Shown: positions 36,281 through 45,253 of the stretch, piece after piece
Position numbering within the stretch: the first letter of the stretch is position 1
Layout of the letters: each line of letters opens with the position of its first letter
Source of the DNA: JAGVIE01 sp964520905
GTDB taxonomy: Bacteria > Bacteroidota > Ignavibacteria > UBA10030 > SZUA-254
Length of the DNA stretch: 64,000 nt
Assembly: GCA_964520905.1 (NCBI GenBank)
Contig: CAZFQL010000002.1
Coordinates: forward strand, 203,472 to 267,471
Direction: 5' to 3'
The notes under the pieces: model-generated
What the model was told of the DNA's origin: nothing
What the model saw: the letters and a program-made list of their open reading frames with translations, nothing else
The model's database searches: none
Program-made: the position numbers and the translations under genes

Positions 36281-38302
36281 TTAATTGCCTATGTAGCCCG
36301 ATACTGAATACGGCGGCGGATTACCATTTTCACTTGTAACGCGAATTACTGCTGTAACCGGAATTCTCGATGATACCCCACCAATAGTCTGATCAACAAC
36401 CTGGAACCAAAATCGAGTATGTCCGGGTCCCGAAGTTATGACATCATCAAGAGTAACATCCACATCGCCGTTCGTTACTAAATTTACTTGACTATTAGGC
36501 GGTGGTGTGTATTGTAACGATACCCCGATATGTGTTCCACTTGAAAGTGGGTTGCCAAACCGATCAGAAACCGTGAAATAAATTCGCTCTGATGCACCAC
36601 CACGAGGAACTGAGAACGTGTCGGCACTTACGTCGCGAATCATAGAGGTTGCGGAAAATAATATTACAATTGTATCAGTAACAAGCACCCCATCTTCTCC
36701 ACGCGTCATCGCGGCTATATGGGCAAACCCCGGTCCCAATATCGGGTCAGAAGGTCGTGGATTGCCGCTGAAGAGAATGATGTTGTCGCCGTCGCGAGTT
36801 TTTGTGAATCCATATTGATCAGTGAATCCTGCCGCTTCAATAACTCCACCGGTCGAATTGAAATATACAGCAGTACCCATTTTTACCGGATTAGTATATT
36901 TATCACCCACTAAGGCTGAGATGATATCTCTTCTGCCTAACCAATCATAAGCCGGAAAATTGTAGCGCTCGGCACCTAATGTAAAATGACTCTGATCCGG
37001 TAGTCCTGCATTGACAACGATGATGATCGGTGTTGAACGGATAACAACTCCATCCGCATCACGCCGTAGCGAAGCTACAAATTGCAATTCGCCTGAAACC
37101 GTACCGCTGTTTACAGTTGTTGCAACTCTTCCAGAAGCGTTAGTCATCGATCTTTCGGGTGTAACGTATGCGCCGCCACTGACAGGTGTACCAATCAATA
37201 AAAATTCTACAGTATCACGGTGATCAAGATCGATTGGGAAACCAAGCGAGTCACGTACTTCCCAGGTTAAAATAGTCGATTCAGTCCCGCCGACACCATA
37301 TACTGATATTTCTCGCGCTGTCATACTCATAAAGGCAATTGAGCGAGCATATAAACTGGTTGCACTCGTATCCCGGATTGCCGTTGTTGTGTCTCTAACA
37401 ATGTAAAAATCTTGTGAGAACATTTTCCCGGCTTCAGCACTAAATGTCGCGCTTTGAGATTTGTATCCATTCTTATCGACCTTCAAAAATCCCTGAAGTG
37501 AGGGTAATCCCTGAAGATCAATAGAGAAAGAATAATCTCCGCTGAATGATGTAAAAACGCTGTCTGTCCTAAGATTGGAAACTAAAGTAACCCTTGCGTT
37601 CGTGATTGGGAGTTTCGATTGATCATCAAAAACCCTGCCGAACACTTGTGTAACAGTGGATGCTTTATCGACTGCGAGAAGTACGTCACCTAAATCCGTG
37701 GTAAGACCTTTAAAAATTGTGAATGTAAATCTTTTTGTGCGATAACCGGTTTTGAAGACTGTGAATACCACCTGCAACGAATCACGATCGACAAGATCTG
37801 TGGTTAGTCGGAATGTTCCTTCTTTCGCAGTTACCACTGAATCTACATAACCGGGAAGCGTGAGAAGCACAGTGGCATTTCGCAGCGGATATAAGTACAC
37901 GCTGCTGTCGCGTATAGTTCCCTGAATCACGGCGAGTGTTGCCACATTGATATTCAATCCAATATCGATGAGAGAATCGCGTGCAACCGAGAGATTGAGA
38001 GATCTTGAAATATATCCCGCCTTACGTACCGTTAGGGTTGCATTGATGTCTTGAATTGCGCCCAAATCAACTTCGAACCGATATTTACCATCGGTTCCTG
38101 TATACATCGAATCGGTGCGCTGGGATGTTGCCAGGTAAACGGCGGCATTCGAAATAGAGATATTTGAATTAACATCATACACAATACCTTGTATAATGGA
38201 AGTGCCGGCGCCCGCGCCTGTTTCCGGGGGAACATCTTTACAGCTCCACCCCCCCAGTGTGAAGACTATTACCAACAAGATACTAATAAGTTTTGATTTC
38301 AT
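36281..38302 (-). CDS. Exported probable lipoprotein with three carboxypeptidase-regulatory-like repeats
   Basis: 673-aa surface protein. The N-terminus MKSKLISILLVIVFTLGGWSC gives a signal peptide with a possible lipid-attached Cys21 (the lipobox GWSC is not ideal). Three homologous Ig-like modules of the carboxypeptidase regulatory type lie at about 36-118, 124-210 and 218-300 (compare IIQGIVYDVNSNISISNAAVYL, VIQGTIRDSSVYLYPLRNATVLL and QVFGRVFDDQSKLPITNARVTL). Two or three bacterial Ig-like/invasin-type domains follow (about 330-670). It is the last gene after the secretin in the pilus cluster, 56 bases downstream, so it could be a surface partner of the pilus; that is inference. No catalytic motif is visible. 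Confidence 0.85.
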   Translation of the reverse strand: MKSKLISILLVIVFTLGGWSCKDVPPETGAGAGTSIIQGIVYDVNSNISISNAAVYLATSQRTDSMYTGTDGKYRFEVDLGAIQDINATLTVRKAGYISRSLNLSVARDSLIDIGLNINVATLAVIQGTIRDSSVYLYPLRNATVLLTLPGYVDSVVTAKEGTFRLTTDLVDRDSLQVVFTVFKTGYRTKRFTFTIFKGLTTDLGDVLLAVDKASTVTQVFGRVFDDQSKLPITNARVTLVSNLRTDSVFTSFSGDYSFSIDLQGLPSLQGFLKVDKNGYKSQSATFSAEAGKMFSQDFYIVRDTTTAIRDTSATSLYARSIAFMSMTAREISVYGVGGTESTILTWEVRDSLGFPIDLDHRDTVEFLLIGTPVSGGAYVTPERSMTNASGRVATTVNSGTVSGELQFVASLRRDADGVVIRSTPIIIVVNAGLPDQSHFTLGAERYNFPAYDWLGRRDIISALVGDKYTNPVKMGTAVYFNSTGGVIEAAGFTDQYGFTKTRDGDNIILFSGNPRPSDPILGPGFAHIAAMTRGEDGVLVTDTIVILFSATSMIRDVSADTFSVPRGGASERIYFTVSDRFGNPLSSGTHIGVSLQYTPPPNSQVNLVTNGDVDVTLDDVITSGPGHTRFWFQVVDQTIGGVSSRIPVTAVIRVTSENGNPPPYSVSGYIGN

Positions 38303-38358
38303 AATTTAAATTCCTTGAGATATAATGTCAATGTCATTATTCAATCCGTCAGATTGAT

Positions 38359-39600
38359 TCACTCTTTCTTATCGAATTCTTTCCTGTAGTCATCGCGCTT
38401 GTTATTGATGAGTTCTTGTCGAGTCCGGCGTTCAAGCATACGATCCCGGATCGGTTTGGAAAGTTCAACCTTTAATAGTATTACCAATTCATTCTTGATT
38501 TTTTGTTTGCTGTCGGAACCGAAGATATATCGCAATCCAAGGAACCACCATGGCAGATCTTTTAATATCGGTATGCCTTCCCGAGTATGAACATCGAGAG
38601 TATGGACTAATCCTCCGATTACCGTCTCCTCTCCATCGTAAAGCAACGCGTGAGTTTTAACCACACTCCGGCTGATCTTCGGTCCCTCACTTGCCTCACT
38701 TTGCTCGATAAGAATATCGAGATATATGAAATCAGTATCGGATTGACTGTAGATCATCGGCGTCACCTCGACGATTGTTCCGGTAGATATCTGCTGGTTA
38801 ATCGTATTACCTGCTATATCGCGCGTTGCAACAAATATATCCGTGCCGACCTGAATTCTGCCCTTCCTTCCATTCCGGACGGTAACATCGGGACTCGTCA
38901 ATATTTCACCGAGGCTATTCGAGCCGAAAAATTTCACCAAAGCATCTATGTTTGCAAATGTAAATTCGGGTGGAGACGAAAACACTCCTAATGCTTTATC
39001 AAATGAACCACGCGGCGCAGGTGGAATATTGCCGAGAGTATCAGTGGATCCTATGCCGGCGCTTATATATAGATTCGTATTAGGTTCATTCTTCTTATTC
39101 CGGAAAAAGTTCCAGCTTATTCCATAGTCCTGCATTTTAGTTACATCGGTAGAAAAGAAAACTGCCGATATTTTCACGTCCCGGGCATCCAAAGTGGGAG
39201 GCGGTTCTCCGGGAATCAACGCCGGTTGTCCGGTTTCCGTAGTGGGTCCTCCCGTACCCGCCTGGACAATGCGGATGTAATCGGCTTCCTCTAAGAATGT
39301 CAATCCATGCCTGGCGAGTATTATCTCAAGTGCATCACGCCAATGCTGATTAACGACATATACTCCGATTTGAGATCTCCGTTTTTCCAGATCGATAATT
39401 ATCTTTCCGGCAAATTGTTTGCTCAGTTCATTGATCACCAACAATGCCTGATCCATGCGCATCGTGGAATCGAGCGAAACAATTTCCTGCGGATTCACAT
39501 AACCCTTCGTCTTCAGACGTGCATCGCGCGCCTGGCTGAATGCGGCCTGAATAGAGATTATTGATAAGCAAAACATCAAAACAACATATTTCTTTTTCAT
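38359..39600 (-). CDS. Type IV pilus secretin, short PilQ/GspD-like
   Basis: Outer-membrane secretin subunit, 413 aa, much shorter than typical PilQ (about 600-750). After a signal peptide (MKKKYVVLMFCLSIISIQAAFSQ) comes one N domain of the STN/secretin-N type (about 40-115, MRMDQALLVINELSKQF ... YVVNQHWRDALEIILA). The C-terminal secretin domain follows, with ILTSPDVTVRNGRKGRIQVG, TGTIVEVTPMIY, and the conserved GIPILKDLPWWFLGLRYIFG and NELVILLKVEL. The open frame extends 13 codons upstream, but that part overlaps pilO; GGAG 7 bases before the ATG at 39600 decides the start. No AMIN domain is visible. It sits between pilO and the lipoprotein. Confidence 0.9.
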   Translation of the reverse strand: MKKKYVVLMFCLSIISIQAAFSQARDARLKTKGYVNPQEIVSLDSTMRMDQALLVINELSKQFAGKIIIDLEKRRSQIGVYVVNQHWRDALEIILARHGLTFLEEADYIRIVQAGTGGPTTETGQPALIPGEPPPTLDARDVKISAVFFSTDVTKMQDYGISWNFFRNKKNEPNTNLYISAGIGSTDTLGNIPPAPRGSFDKALGVFSSPPEFTFANIDALVKFFGSNSLGEILTSPDVTVRNGRKGRIQVGTDIFVATRDIAGNTINQQISTGTIVEVTPMIYSQSDTDFIYLDILIEQSEASEGPKISRSVVKTHALLYDGEETVIGGLVHTLDVHTREGIPILKDLPWWFLGLRYIFGSDSKQKIKNELVILLKVELSKPIRDRMLERRTRQELINNKRDDYRKEFDKKE

Positions 39601-39619
39601 GGACACTCCGTAATTTGTG

Positions 39620-40504
39620 CTACTTAAGCGGTTGACCAACTCTAATTATAAGTTCAAAACGTTCAGCGACTCCACCTTTATTTAACAAACATTCGATCTT
39701 TCCTCCATCGGGAAGGATCCGTGTGACGTATCCTAAATATACTTTATCACCCTCTTCAAGAATTCTAGATTTTTGATTTTGATCGATGATGAATGCCTTC
39801 CCAGGTATTACTGCTTTCAGATCGGATCGTTCTATTTCAATTTCATCTGCCTGCGGCGGCGGGATTTCATGCATGATCAGCGGATGAAATGGGTTCGAGC
39901 TTAAAGTTCTCTGCAAACCAACCGGCTGACCCGGCGCATTATTTAATTCCGGAATAGAAGAATAATACGCCTGCAACTCCATATCGAACAAAACAAGAAT
40001 TTTTGTATCATCCGATGTTGCGGATTTTGATTCATAACCTCTAAGTGCAATATTAGAAACTTTGAATAAGCGGCGTCCGCTTTCCGTAAACCAGATAAAC
40101 TTAAAAAGATTTCTGAATGGCGCTTCGCCTTTTAACGTGTAGAGATTATAACCATAGTTGCCAAAGTCACGCGGACCCGCATACGTCATATCCATTTTTA
40201 TTTCTCCGCTTACATCCATCGTCCTGTTAAGATATCCGTAAGTCTCGCCGGTGATATCTTTTTGAGGAACATCTTTATTGCGGGTTTCCCAGTGTTTTTT
40301 TACGGCTTCAAGCTGCGCGGTCGCGAGATTATATCTGTATGCGAGATCGGGTGTATTTTGAAGCTCGGTTTCAATTTTTTTAATATTTGATTCGATTGTT
40401 CTGAATTTTTTCGGAAGCGTAAATGAAGTGAAGAATAATCCCACCCCAAAAATAACTACAAGAACAACGCCAAGAACCACTGTATTTCGAATTATGTATG
40501 ACAA
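39620..40504 (-). CDS. pilO: PilO-like type IV pilus alignment protein
   Basis: Inner-membrane protein of 294 aa with one N-terminal membrane helix (about 7-29), a coiled-coil stretch (KKFRTIESNIKKIETEL) and a ferredoxin-like periplasmic domain (about 90-200). The C-terminus (about 230-294, GKAFIIDQNQKSRILEEGDK ... VYLGYVTRILPDGGKIECLL) looks like a PilP-type beta domain, which may explain why no separate pilP gene is found. Identification as PilO rests on position after the PilM-PilN gene and topology rather than strong motifs. The secretin follows after 19 bases. Confidence 0.75.
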   Translation of the reverse strand: MSYIIRNTVVLGVVLVVIFGVGLFFTSFTLPKKFRTIESNIKKIETELQNTPDLAYRYNLATAQLEAVKKHWETRNKDVPQKDITGETYGYLNRTMDVSGEIKMDMTYAGPRDFGNYGYNLYTLKGEAPFRNLFKFIWFTESGRRLFKVSNIALRGYESKSATSDDTKILVLFDMELQAYYSSIPELNNAPGQPVGLQRTLSSNPFHPLIMHEIPPPQADEIEIERSDLKAVIPGKAFIIDQNQKSRILEEGDKVYLGYVTRILPDGGKIECLLNKGGVAERFELIIRVGQPLK

Positions 40505-40541
40505 GGTTATCTCCGATATTATTTAGACATTGTTCAAAATA

Positions 40542-42125
40542 TCATTTTGTCTTAAGTGTATCTGCCACTGCCGGTTTTTCGGGCTGCGGCGGGATTGAGA
40601 TAATAAAATTGTAAACCGGCGGAGTATTCGGTCGAATTTCCCGTACCTCAACTTTCGTTAGAGTTGAATTATCGAACAGAGCCGCAATCCGGGGTATCCG
40701 TCCGCGGTATAGCGCGTATCCCTGAATCGTCATCGCACCCCCGGGCTGTGAACGAAGCTCCGTTATCCATATTGCGCCCAAATCATCAACGCCTTTCGTA
40801 AGCTGAGCGACAGTTTTATTCCATCTGTCGGCGCCGGGAACAAGTGAGTCATATACCGCCAAAGCGGTATTGTATCGGGCTATCTGATCTTCTAATCCGG
40901 CAATAGCGGCTTTGAGTTTTTCATTTTCATTTAATTTATCTTGCAATTGTTCAAGAACCCGCTGCTTACTTGTAATTTCTTTTTGAAGCGAAGCATACCT
41001 CGAAGTAAAGAAGAAAGATGAAAGAAATACCAGGACAAGCAGCGCATATCCATGCCATGCAAGCTTAAACGCACGCTGTCCTTCTCGAATGTTTTCCGGC
41101 AGAAGGTTCGTTTTATAGAATCCCGGATGGACTTCATCCAATACTTTCCATGCCGTTGCAATCGGAACGGCAAATTCGGGAATTTGTTCTTGAATTTCGG
41201 GCGCCAGTGAACTTGCATCCAGATGCGGTGTCCGCAGATATTGAATATCGACTTCCGGTAATTGCTCACGCATAAATTCATCAAAAGCGATCCGGCGGCT
41301 TTCCCCTGCCAATAGAATCTTATCGATACGCGGAATACCCATATTATCCTGCTCGAGCAGGAGACGGCTATACACAGTATTCTGAATATTGGGGGAATCA
41401 TAACCTTCACCGAGAACCGGTGCAAAATGGAAAAACTCTGTGCCCTTCAAAAAAATCAGCCGTGTGAATTCAACGCCGACATAAATAATCGTGGTCACTT
41501 CATCTGGGGCAAAACCGTAATTGGCGCGTGCAAGATTCATCAGAGCAACATCGCCGATTTCAATCAGTGAGATTCGGGGGAGTTTCTTGCCTAAGAAAGG
41601 TTTGATGTCTTCAAGAACATTCAGCATCGCAACGCCGTCTTCCCGAACTACGCAAATAAGATTCTTATCACCAGAATAAAAATAGTCTATCGAATCAGGA
41701 GCAGGCTGAACCGCACGAACAGTTCTTAATTCATCCAGAATTCGTTGTTTGAGTTTTTTTCCCTCAAGTCCAAAATTGCTTTCAAGTGTATGATAATATA
41801 TGCTCGGTTCCGAGATTGCATAACTCAGGATGTAATCTGTTGCGGAGTACTTTGACAGCAAGCCCAACAGGACGTTACTGTTGGATCCCGGACCCTCCGC
41901 GGGCGCTTCTGAAGAAGCGAGAGCAAACGTGTCGCTCGACTCAGAGAGATTATCCATCTCTACATTACCGATTTGACGCTCCTCCAATTTAGTAGCAAGA
42001 GTAGTAGATTGAAGCTCGTCGATAACGATATTGCCTTTCTTGATAGAAAGTTTGGCAAGCTTCAGTTCCAGGCCATCAACGAATAAACCAACAGCGGTTG
42101 TTTTCCGACCCCGTAATGATGCCAT
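40542..42125 (-). CDS. PilM-PilN fusion, type IV pilus assembly
   Basis: 527-aa protein joining two parts usually made separately. Residues 1-335 are an actin-like PilM/GspL-cytoplasmic domain (GLFVDGLELKLAKLSI at the start, TTIIYVGVEFTRLIFLKG in the phosphate-loop position, ILLAGESRRI). Then KTNLLPENIR (338-347) reproduces the PilN N-terminal NLLP motif that binds PilM in other bacteria. A membrane helix follows (about 356-376), then a coiled coil (about 377-425) and a PilN periplasmic domain (about 430-515). A loop at 50-85 rich in Ser/Glu/Ala is unlike standard PilM. pilT precedes it by 32 bases; pilO follows by 37. Confidence 0.88.
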   Translation of the reverse strand: MASLRGRKTTAVGLFVDGLELKLAKLSIKKGNIVIDELQSTTLATKLEERQIGNVEMDNLSESSDTFALASSEAPAEGPGSNSNVLLGLLSKYSATDYILSYAISEPSIYYHTLESNFGLEGKKLKQRILDELRTVRAVQPAPDSIDYFYSGDKNLICVVREDGVAMLNVLEDIKPFLGKKLPRISLIEIGDVALMNLARANYGFAPDEVTTIIYVGVEFTRLIFLKGTEFFHFAPVLGEGYDSPNIQNTVYSRLLLEQDNMGIPRIDKILLAGESRRIAFDEFMREQLPEVDIQYLRTPHLDASSLAPEIQEQIPEFAVPIATAWKVLDEVHPGFYKTNLLPENIREGQRAFKLAWHGYALLVLVFLSSFFFTSRYASLQKEITSKQRVLEQLQDKLNENEKLKAAIAGLEDQIARYNTALAVYDSLVPGADRWNKTVAQLTKGVDDLGAIWITELRSQPGGAMTIQGYALYRGRIPRIAALFDNSTLTKVEVREIRPNTPPVYNFIISIPPQPEKPAVADTLKTK

Positions 42126-42157
42126 AGGTTATTATTCCTTCGAAAATATATTAATAG

Positions 42158-43390
42158 TCAATCTCCCGTTTGCGCGAGATTGAGAATTTGCTGTAATCTG
42201 CGTTTATTGTTTGCAAAATTCATTGCAACTTCCAACGAAATCTTTCTTTGAAGATATAATCTCTTGAGATCTTGTTCCATTGTCGTCATACCAAGTTCTG
42301 CAGATTCAGCCATCATCTGGTATATTTCGCTTGTGTTGTTATTTTTAATAGCGGCACGGACTGATGGAGTTGCAATCATGATTTCTTTTGCAAGAACTCT
42401 TTTTTTATCGATACTCTGCACTAATTTTTGTGAAATGACGCATTGAAGCACATCTCCAAGGCGGTTGCGCACGCGTTCCTGTTCGATGGGCGGAACTTCA
42501 CCGATGATCCTGTTAATACTTTCCACGGCTGATGATGTATGCAGCGTTGAAAAAACTTTATGACCGCTGTCTGTTACTTCGAGCGCCGTTAAAATTGTAT
42601 CCGGGTCTCTTAATTCACCGATAATAATAATGTCAGGATCCTGCCGGAGTGATTGAACGGTTCCTTCTTTAAAGGAAAGCACATCTCTTCCGACCTCACG
42701 ATGGCGGATTACACATTTGTCGGATTTATGAACGTACTCAACGGGCGAAGCAATTATCACGCAGTGTGCATCTATGGAATGATTGTTCATATCCATTATA
42801 CTGTCGAGCGTAGAACTTTTACCGGAACCCGTTATTCCCGTTACGAGGACAAGTCCTTCCTTCGTGTGCTGCAAACTTACGACACGGTTGACGTTCGGGT
42901 GAAATTCAAGAGATTTATAGGGGCGAACATCTGCATTAATAGCGCGCATGTTAAGCGCTATCTGATCGAGATCAAAATATGTATCGGCACGGAACCGATG
43001 CATCTGATCTTCCTGGAAGATCGTGTAGGAAAAATCGAGGTTACGATTCTCATACAGAAACTGGCGCTGACGCTCAAGGAGGATGCTTTGGATTAGAACG
43101 TTTGTCTCATCGTAACTGAAGACTGCAATCGTTGTATCGGGTTTTTTTGTTCCATGGATGCGGTACCATATTTTCCCCTGACAGCCAAACCCACCCATAT
43201 CGATATCGGATGCGCTGGTTTCAAACATCTTCATCAAAAAACCATCGAGCATACGCTTGATGATGACACGTTCTTCGGTAGATTGGCGCGAGACAAGATC
43301 GCCAATAAGCATCTGTCTTTCGACACCATAGGCGGTCTCTGGAATATTACTTACTATTTGCTTTATTATCGATCTCGATTCTTCAAACAT
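42158..43390 (-). CDS. PilT/PilU-like retraction ATPase, divergent
   Basis: Hexameric secretion ATPase family member, 410 aa, cytoplasmic. Walker A GITGSGKSST (185-194), Walker B DIIIIGELRD (253-262) and the histidine box SGHKVFSTLHTSSA are present. The Asp box, normally IEDPIEF, reads IASPVEYVH (213-221): the first two acidic residues are Ala and Ser. PilT-like features (no long N-terminal MshEN domain, no tetracysteine zinc motif) point to retraction, but the changed Asp box recalls PilU-type paralogues with altered activity. It is the first gene after a strong promoter and is followed by pilMN. Confidence 0.88.
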   Translation of the reverse strand: MFEESRSIIKQIVSNIPETAYGVERQMLIGDLVSRQSTEERVIIKRMLDGFLMKMFETSASDIDMGGFGCQGKIWYRIHGTKKPDTTIAVFSYDETNVLIQSILLERQRQFLYENRNLDFSYTIFQEDQMHRFRADTYFDLDQIALNMRAINADVRPYKSLEFHPNVNRVVSLQHTKEGLVLVTGITGSGKSSTLDSIMDMNNHSIDAHCVIIASPVEYVHKSDKCVIRHREVGRDVLSFKEGTVQSLRQDPDIIIIGELRDPDTILTALEVTDSGHKVFSTLHTSSAVESINRIIGEVPPIEQERVRNRLGDVLQCVISQKLVQSIDKKRVLAKEIMIATPSVRAAIKNNNTSEIYQMMAESAELGMTTMEQDLKRLYLQRKISLEVAMNFANNKRRLQQILNLAQTGD

Positions 43391-43446
43391 AGTCTCAAGT
43401 CATACTTTAAATATTATCCAAAATCACCTATATATCTATGGCGTTA

Positions 43447-43475
43447 AATATAGGCAAAAGTTTATTTCTTGTCAA
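43447..43475 (-). promoter_or_regulatory. Strong sigma-70-type promoter of the pilT-pilMN-pilO-secretin unit
   Basis: On the minus strand TTGACA (43475-43470), exactly 17 bases, TATATT (43452-43447). The predicted start at about 43440 gives a 50-base leader before the pilT ATG. It directly follows the terminator of the upstream minor-pilin unit. Confidence 0.65.
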
Positions 43476-43514
43476 CTAAAAATGAGTAAAAGACGTAATA
43501 TTATCTAATAAAAA

Positions 43515-43550
43515 TGCCTTAGAAAGTAGAATTACCCACCGTTTAAGGCA
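43515..43550 (-). terminator. Intrinsic terminator of the pilC-pilB-minor-pilin unit
   Basis: On the minus strand TGCCTTA (43550-43544) pairs with TAAGGCA (43521-43515) and is followed immediately by TTTTTATTA. It lies 40 bases past the stop of the PilX-like gene, just before the pilT promoter. Confidence 0.65.
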
Positions 43551-43590
43551 AATTTCGACCCATTCTATGCACATTTCTTATAAGACTCCC

Positions 43591-44634
43591 TTATTCGTAC
43601 CAATATACAACTTTGTACCATTGTAGCTTATTGATATATTTGGCTAACTCAATGGCATCCTTACTGTAACTAATAGCGCTACTTCCTCTCATATCGAATG
43701 TGCTCCCGGCTGGTCCTGCCATCAGCAGACCGCCAATAACATCAGGCGTACCTTTTGCAAATGTGACATCTATTTGCATCTCCTGATATGCAATTACAAG
43801 TCCATGAAAAGCAAAAGTACCTGTTATTGTTAAATCTCCATGAACAATAAGAATCCCCCACCCTTCGATATTCCCTGAAAATTTTACATCTCCTTCTACA
43901 CTGACAATCCAAGGTTTTGTTGCTGAACCCCAAGTCATATTTGATCCATACGTTCCAGTAGTGTAAGAAGCATCTGCCGCATTAATATATTCTTCAACAT
44001 ATGATATTGGATTGGACATGTTGCTATCTACAACAACATCTTTTGTTCCGTCTATCTTGCTACCATATAAAAGGACTTGCGTAGTATCTGCCGGGTTAAG
44101 AACGCCAACTCCCGGCTTATTACTTGCATCTGGTTGTGGAGTGAGGTTGCCATTAATATCATGATTACGTCCATCAATGGATGGTGTTCCACTCATTGTA
44201 AAATTTGCGTCTGGTATGCGAAGACCTACTGCTTCGCCTATTGTTGGAAACGGCACGGGTTGCCTGCGTAAACGGATCTTCATATATCTCGTTGTGTCCA
44301 TGAATCTTGACCGTGCGATAATATCCACAGTATCGCGCTTCGATGTATCGATAGAAGCAAGCCTGGCATATACAGTACAGATGCCTGATGATATATTGAA
44401 GATTTTCATTGCCTGCTTATTTGGTTGAAGATAATTAGTCACTGATGTGTCGTTCGCATCCATCTTACTCAGCATCATATTCACACCGGTATGCGCGATA
44501 TTACGAGCGCTGGTGTATTTCTGGAATCCTGAAACATTCTCCACCAGTGTATTTTTCGATTTGTTGATTGTATAGGTTATAATACCTACCGCTACTGATA
44601 GACTCATAACAACTAACAATGCCATCTTTCCCAT
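43591..44634 (-). CDS. PilX-like minor pilin or pilus-associated protein
   Basis: 347-aa protein with one N-terminal membrane helix directly after a very short leader (MG/KMALLVVMSLSVAVGIITY), as in PilX/GspK-type proteins, then a helical stretch with ARNIAHTGVNMMLSKM typical of PilX. The large C-terminal part holds beta-helix-like strands (VVHGDLTITGTFAFHGLVIA reads ILIVHGDLTITGTFAFHGL in full context) resembling polymer-forming/DUF7305-like domains often attached to such pilins. The usual Glu5 is absent. It is the last gene of the pilC-pilB-pilV-pilW-pilX run, 13 bases after its neighbour. Exact function is not known. Confidence 0.7.
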   Translation of the reverse strand: MGKMALLVVMSLSVAVGIITYTINKSKNTLVENVSGFQKYTSARNIAHTGVNMMLSKMDANDTSVTNYLQPNKQAMKIFNISSGICTVYARLASIDTSKRDTVDIIARSRFMDTTRYMKIRLRRQPVPFPTIGEAVGLRIPDANFTMSGTPSIDGRNHDINGNLTPQPDASNKPGVGVLNPADTTQVLLYGSKIDGTKDVVVDSNMSNPISYVEEYINAADASYTTGTYGSNMTWGSATKPWIVSVEGDVKFSGNIEGWGILIVHGDLTITGTFAFHGLVIAYQEMQIDVTFAKGTPDVIGGLLMAGPAGSTFDMRGSSAISYSKDAIELAKYINKLQWYKVVYWYE

Positions 44635-44647
44635 AATTTACTCCAAT

Positions 44648-45229
44648 CTATTGTAAATTTCTCGGATAAATAAGCTTTTGATATTGAGCGGTGGCATACT
44701 GCTTACCTCCGACTCTGGTTGTATCAAACGGCTCAGGACTTTCTAACTTAAGTAATACTTTTATCGATCTTATATTGTTAAGCGCCGCACCTGTTATGGG
44801 CGTCGTCATTGCTACGTCAGCCGAATCATAATAGGACAGTTTGAATTTTATTACACTGTAATTAATGTAAACGGTAGTTATATTCTCAACTCTGAACAGC
44901 ATTCGATCTCTGGGATTGTTTGAATTTAGCACGGCACCGCCAAGCCCATACTGAACGATATCTGTTACGCCTGTTGAATCTCCGAGATTAGTTTTAAACT
45001 TGATCTCTGATGTATCGGCGATCATCATTGCAGGTTTGGCAACTCTATATCCCACCTTATAGATATCGTGTTCGATTATCCGGGCAAGCTGAATCGTTTC
45101 AGTTTGTGTATTGAGCTCGACCATTCCTTTGTAATTTTCATCCGCCAAATTGATGTTTATATTCATGACAGTTAAAATAATCATCCCGAGCAGAACTGTC
45201 GCCATTACTATATCGAGCATTACTGTCAT
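44648..45229 (-). CDS. PilW-like minor pilin or pseudopilin
   Basis: 193-aa protein starting MTVMLDIVMATVLLGMIILTVM, a single N-terminal hydrophobic helix, followed by a globular domain with LNTQTETIQLARIIEHDIYK, a pattern seen in PilW and GspJ proteins. No canonical GFTLIE leader is present, so processing by a standard prepilin peptidase is doubtful. Position between the PilV-like and PilX-like genes (24 and 13 bases) supports the minor-pilin reading. The C-terminal sequence gives no further family clue. Confidence 0.65.
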   Translation of the reverse strand: MTVMLDIVMATVLLGMIILTVMNININLADENYKGMVELNTQTETIQLARIIEHDIYKVGYRVAKPAMMIADTSEIKFKTNLGDSTGVTDIVQYGLGGAVLNSNNPRDRMLFRVENITTVYINYSVIKFKLSYYDSADVAMTTPITGAALNNIRSIKVLLKLESPEPFDTTRVGGKQYATAQYQKLIYPRNLQ

Positions 45230-45253
45230 ATGGATTTTCTCCGCTAATTTAAA

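Noticed and set aside
39601..39639. Longer start for the secretin
   Set aside because: The extra 13 residues overlap the pilO end and hide the signal peptide; GGAG before the ATG at 39600 fits better.
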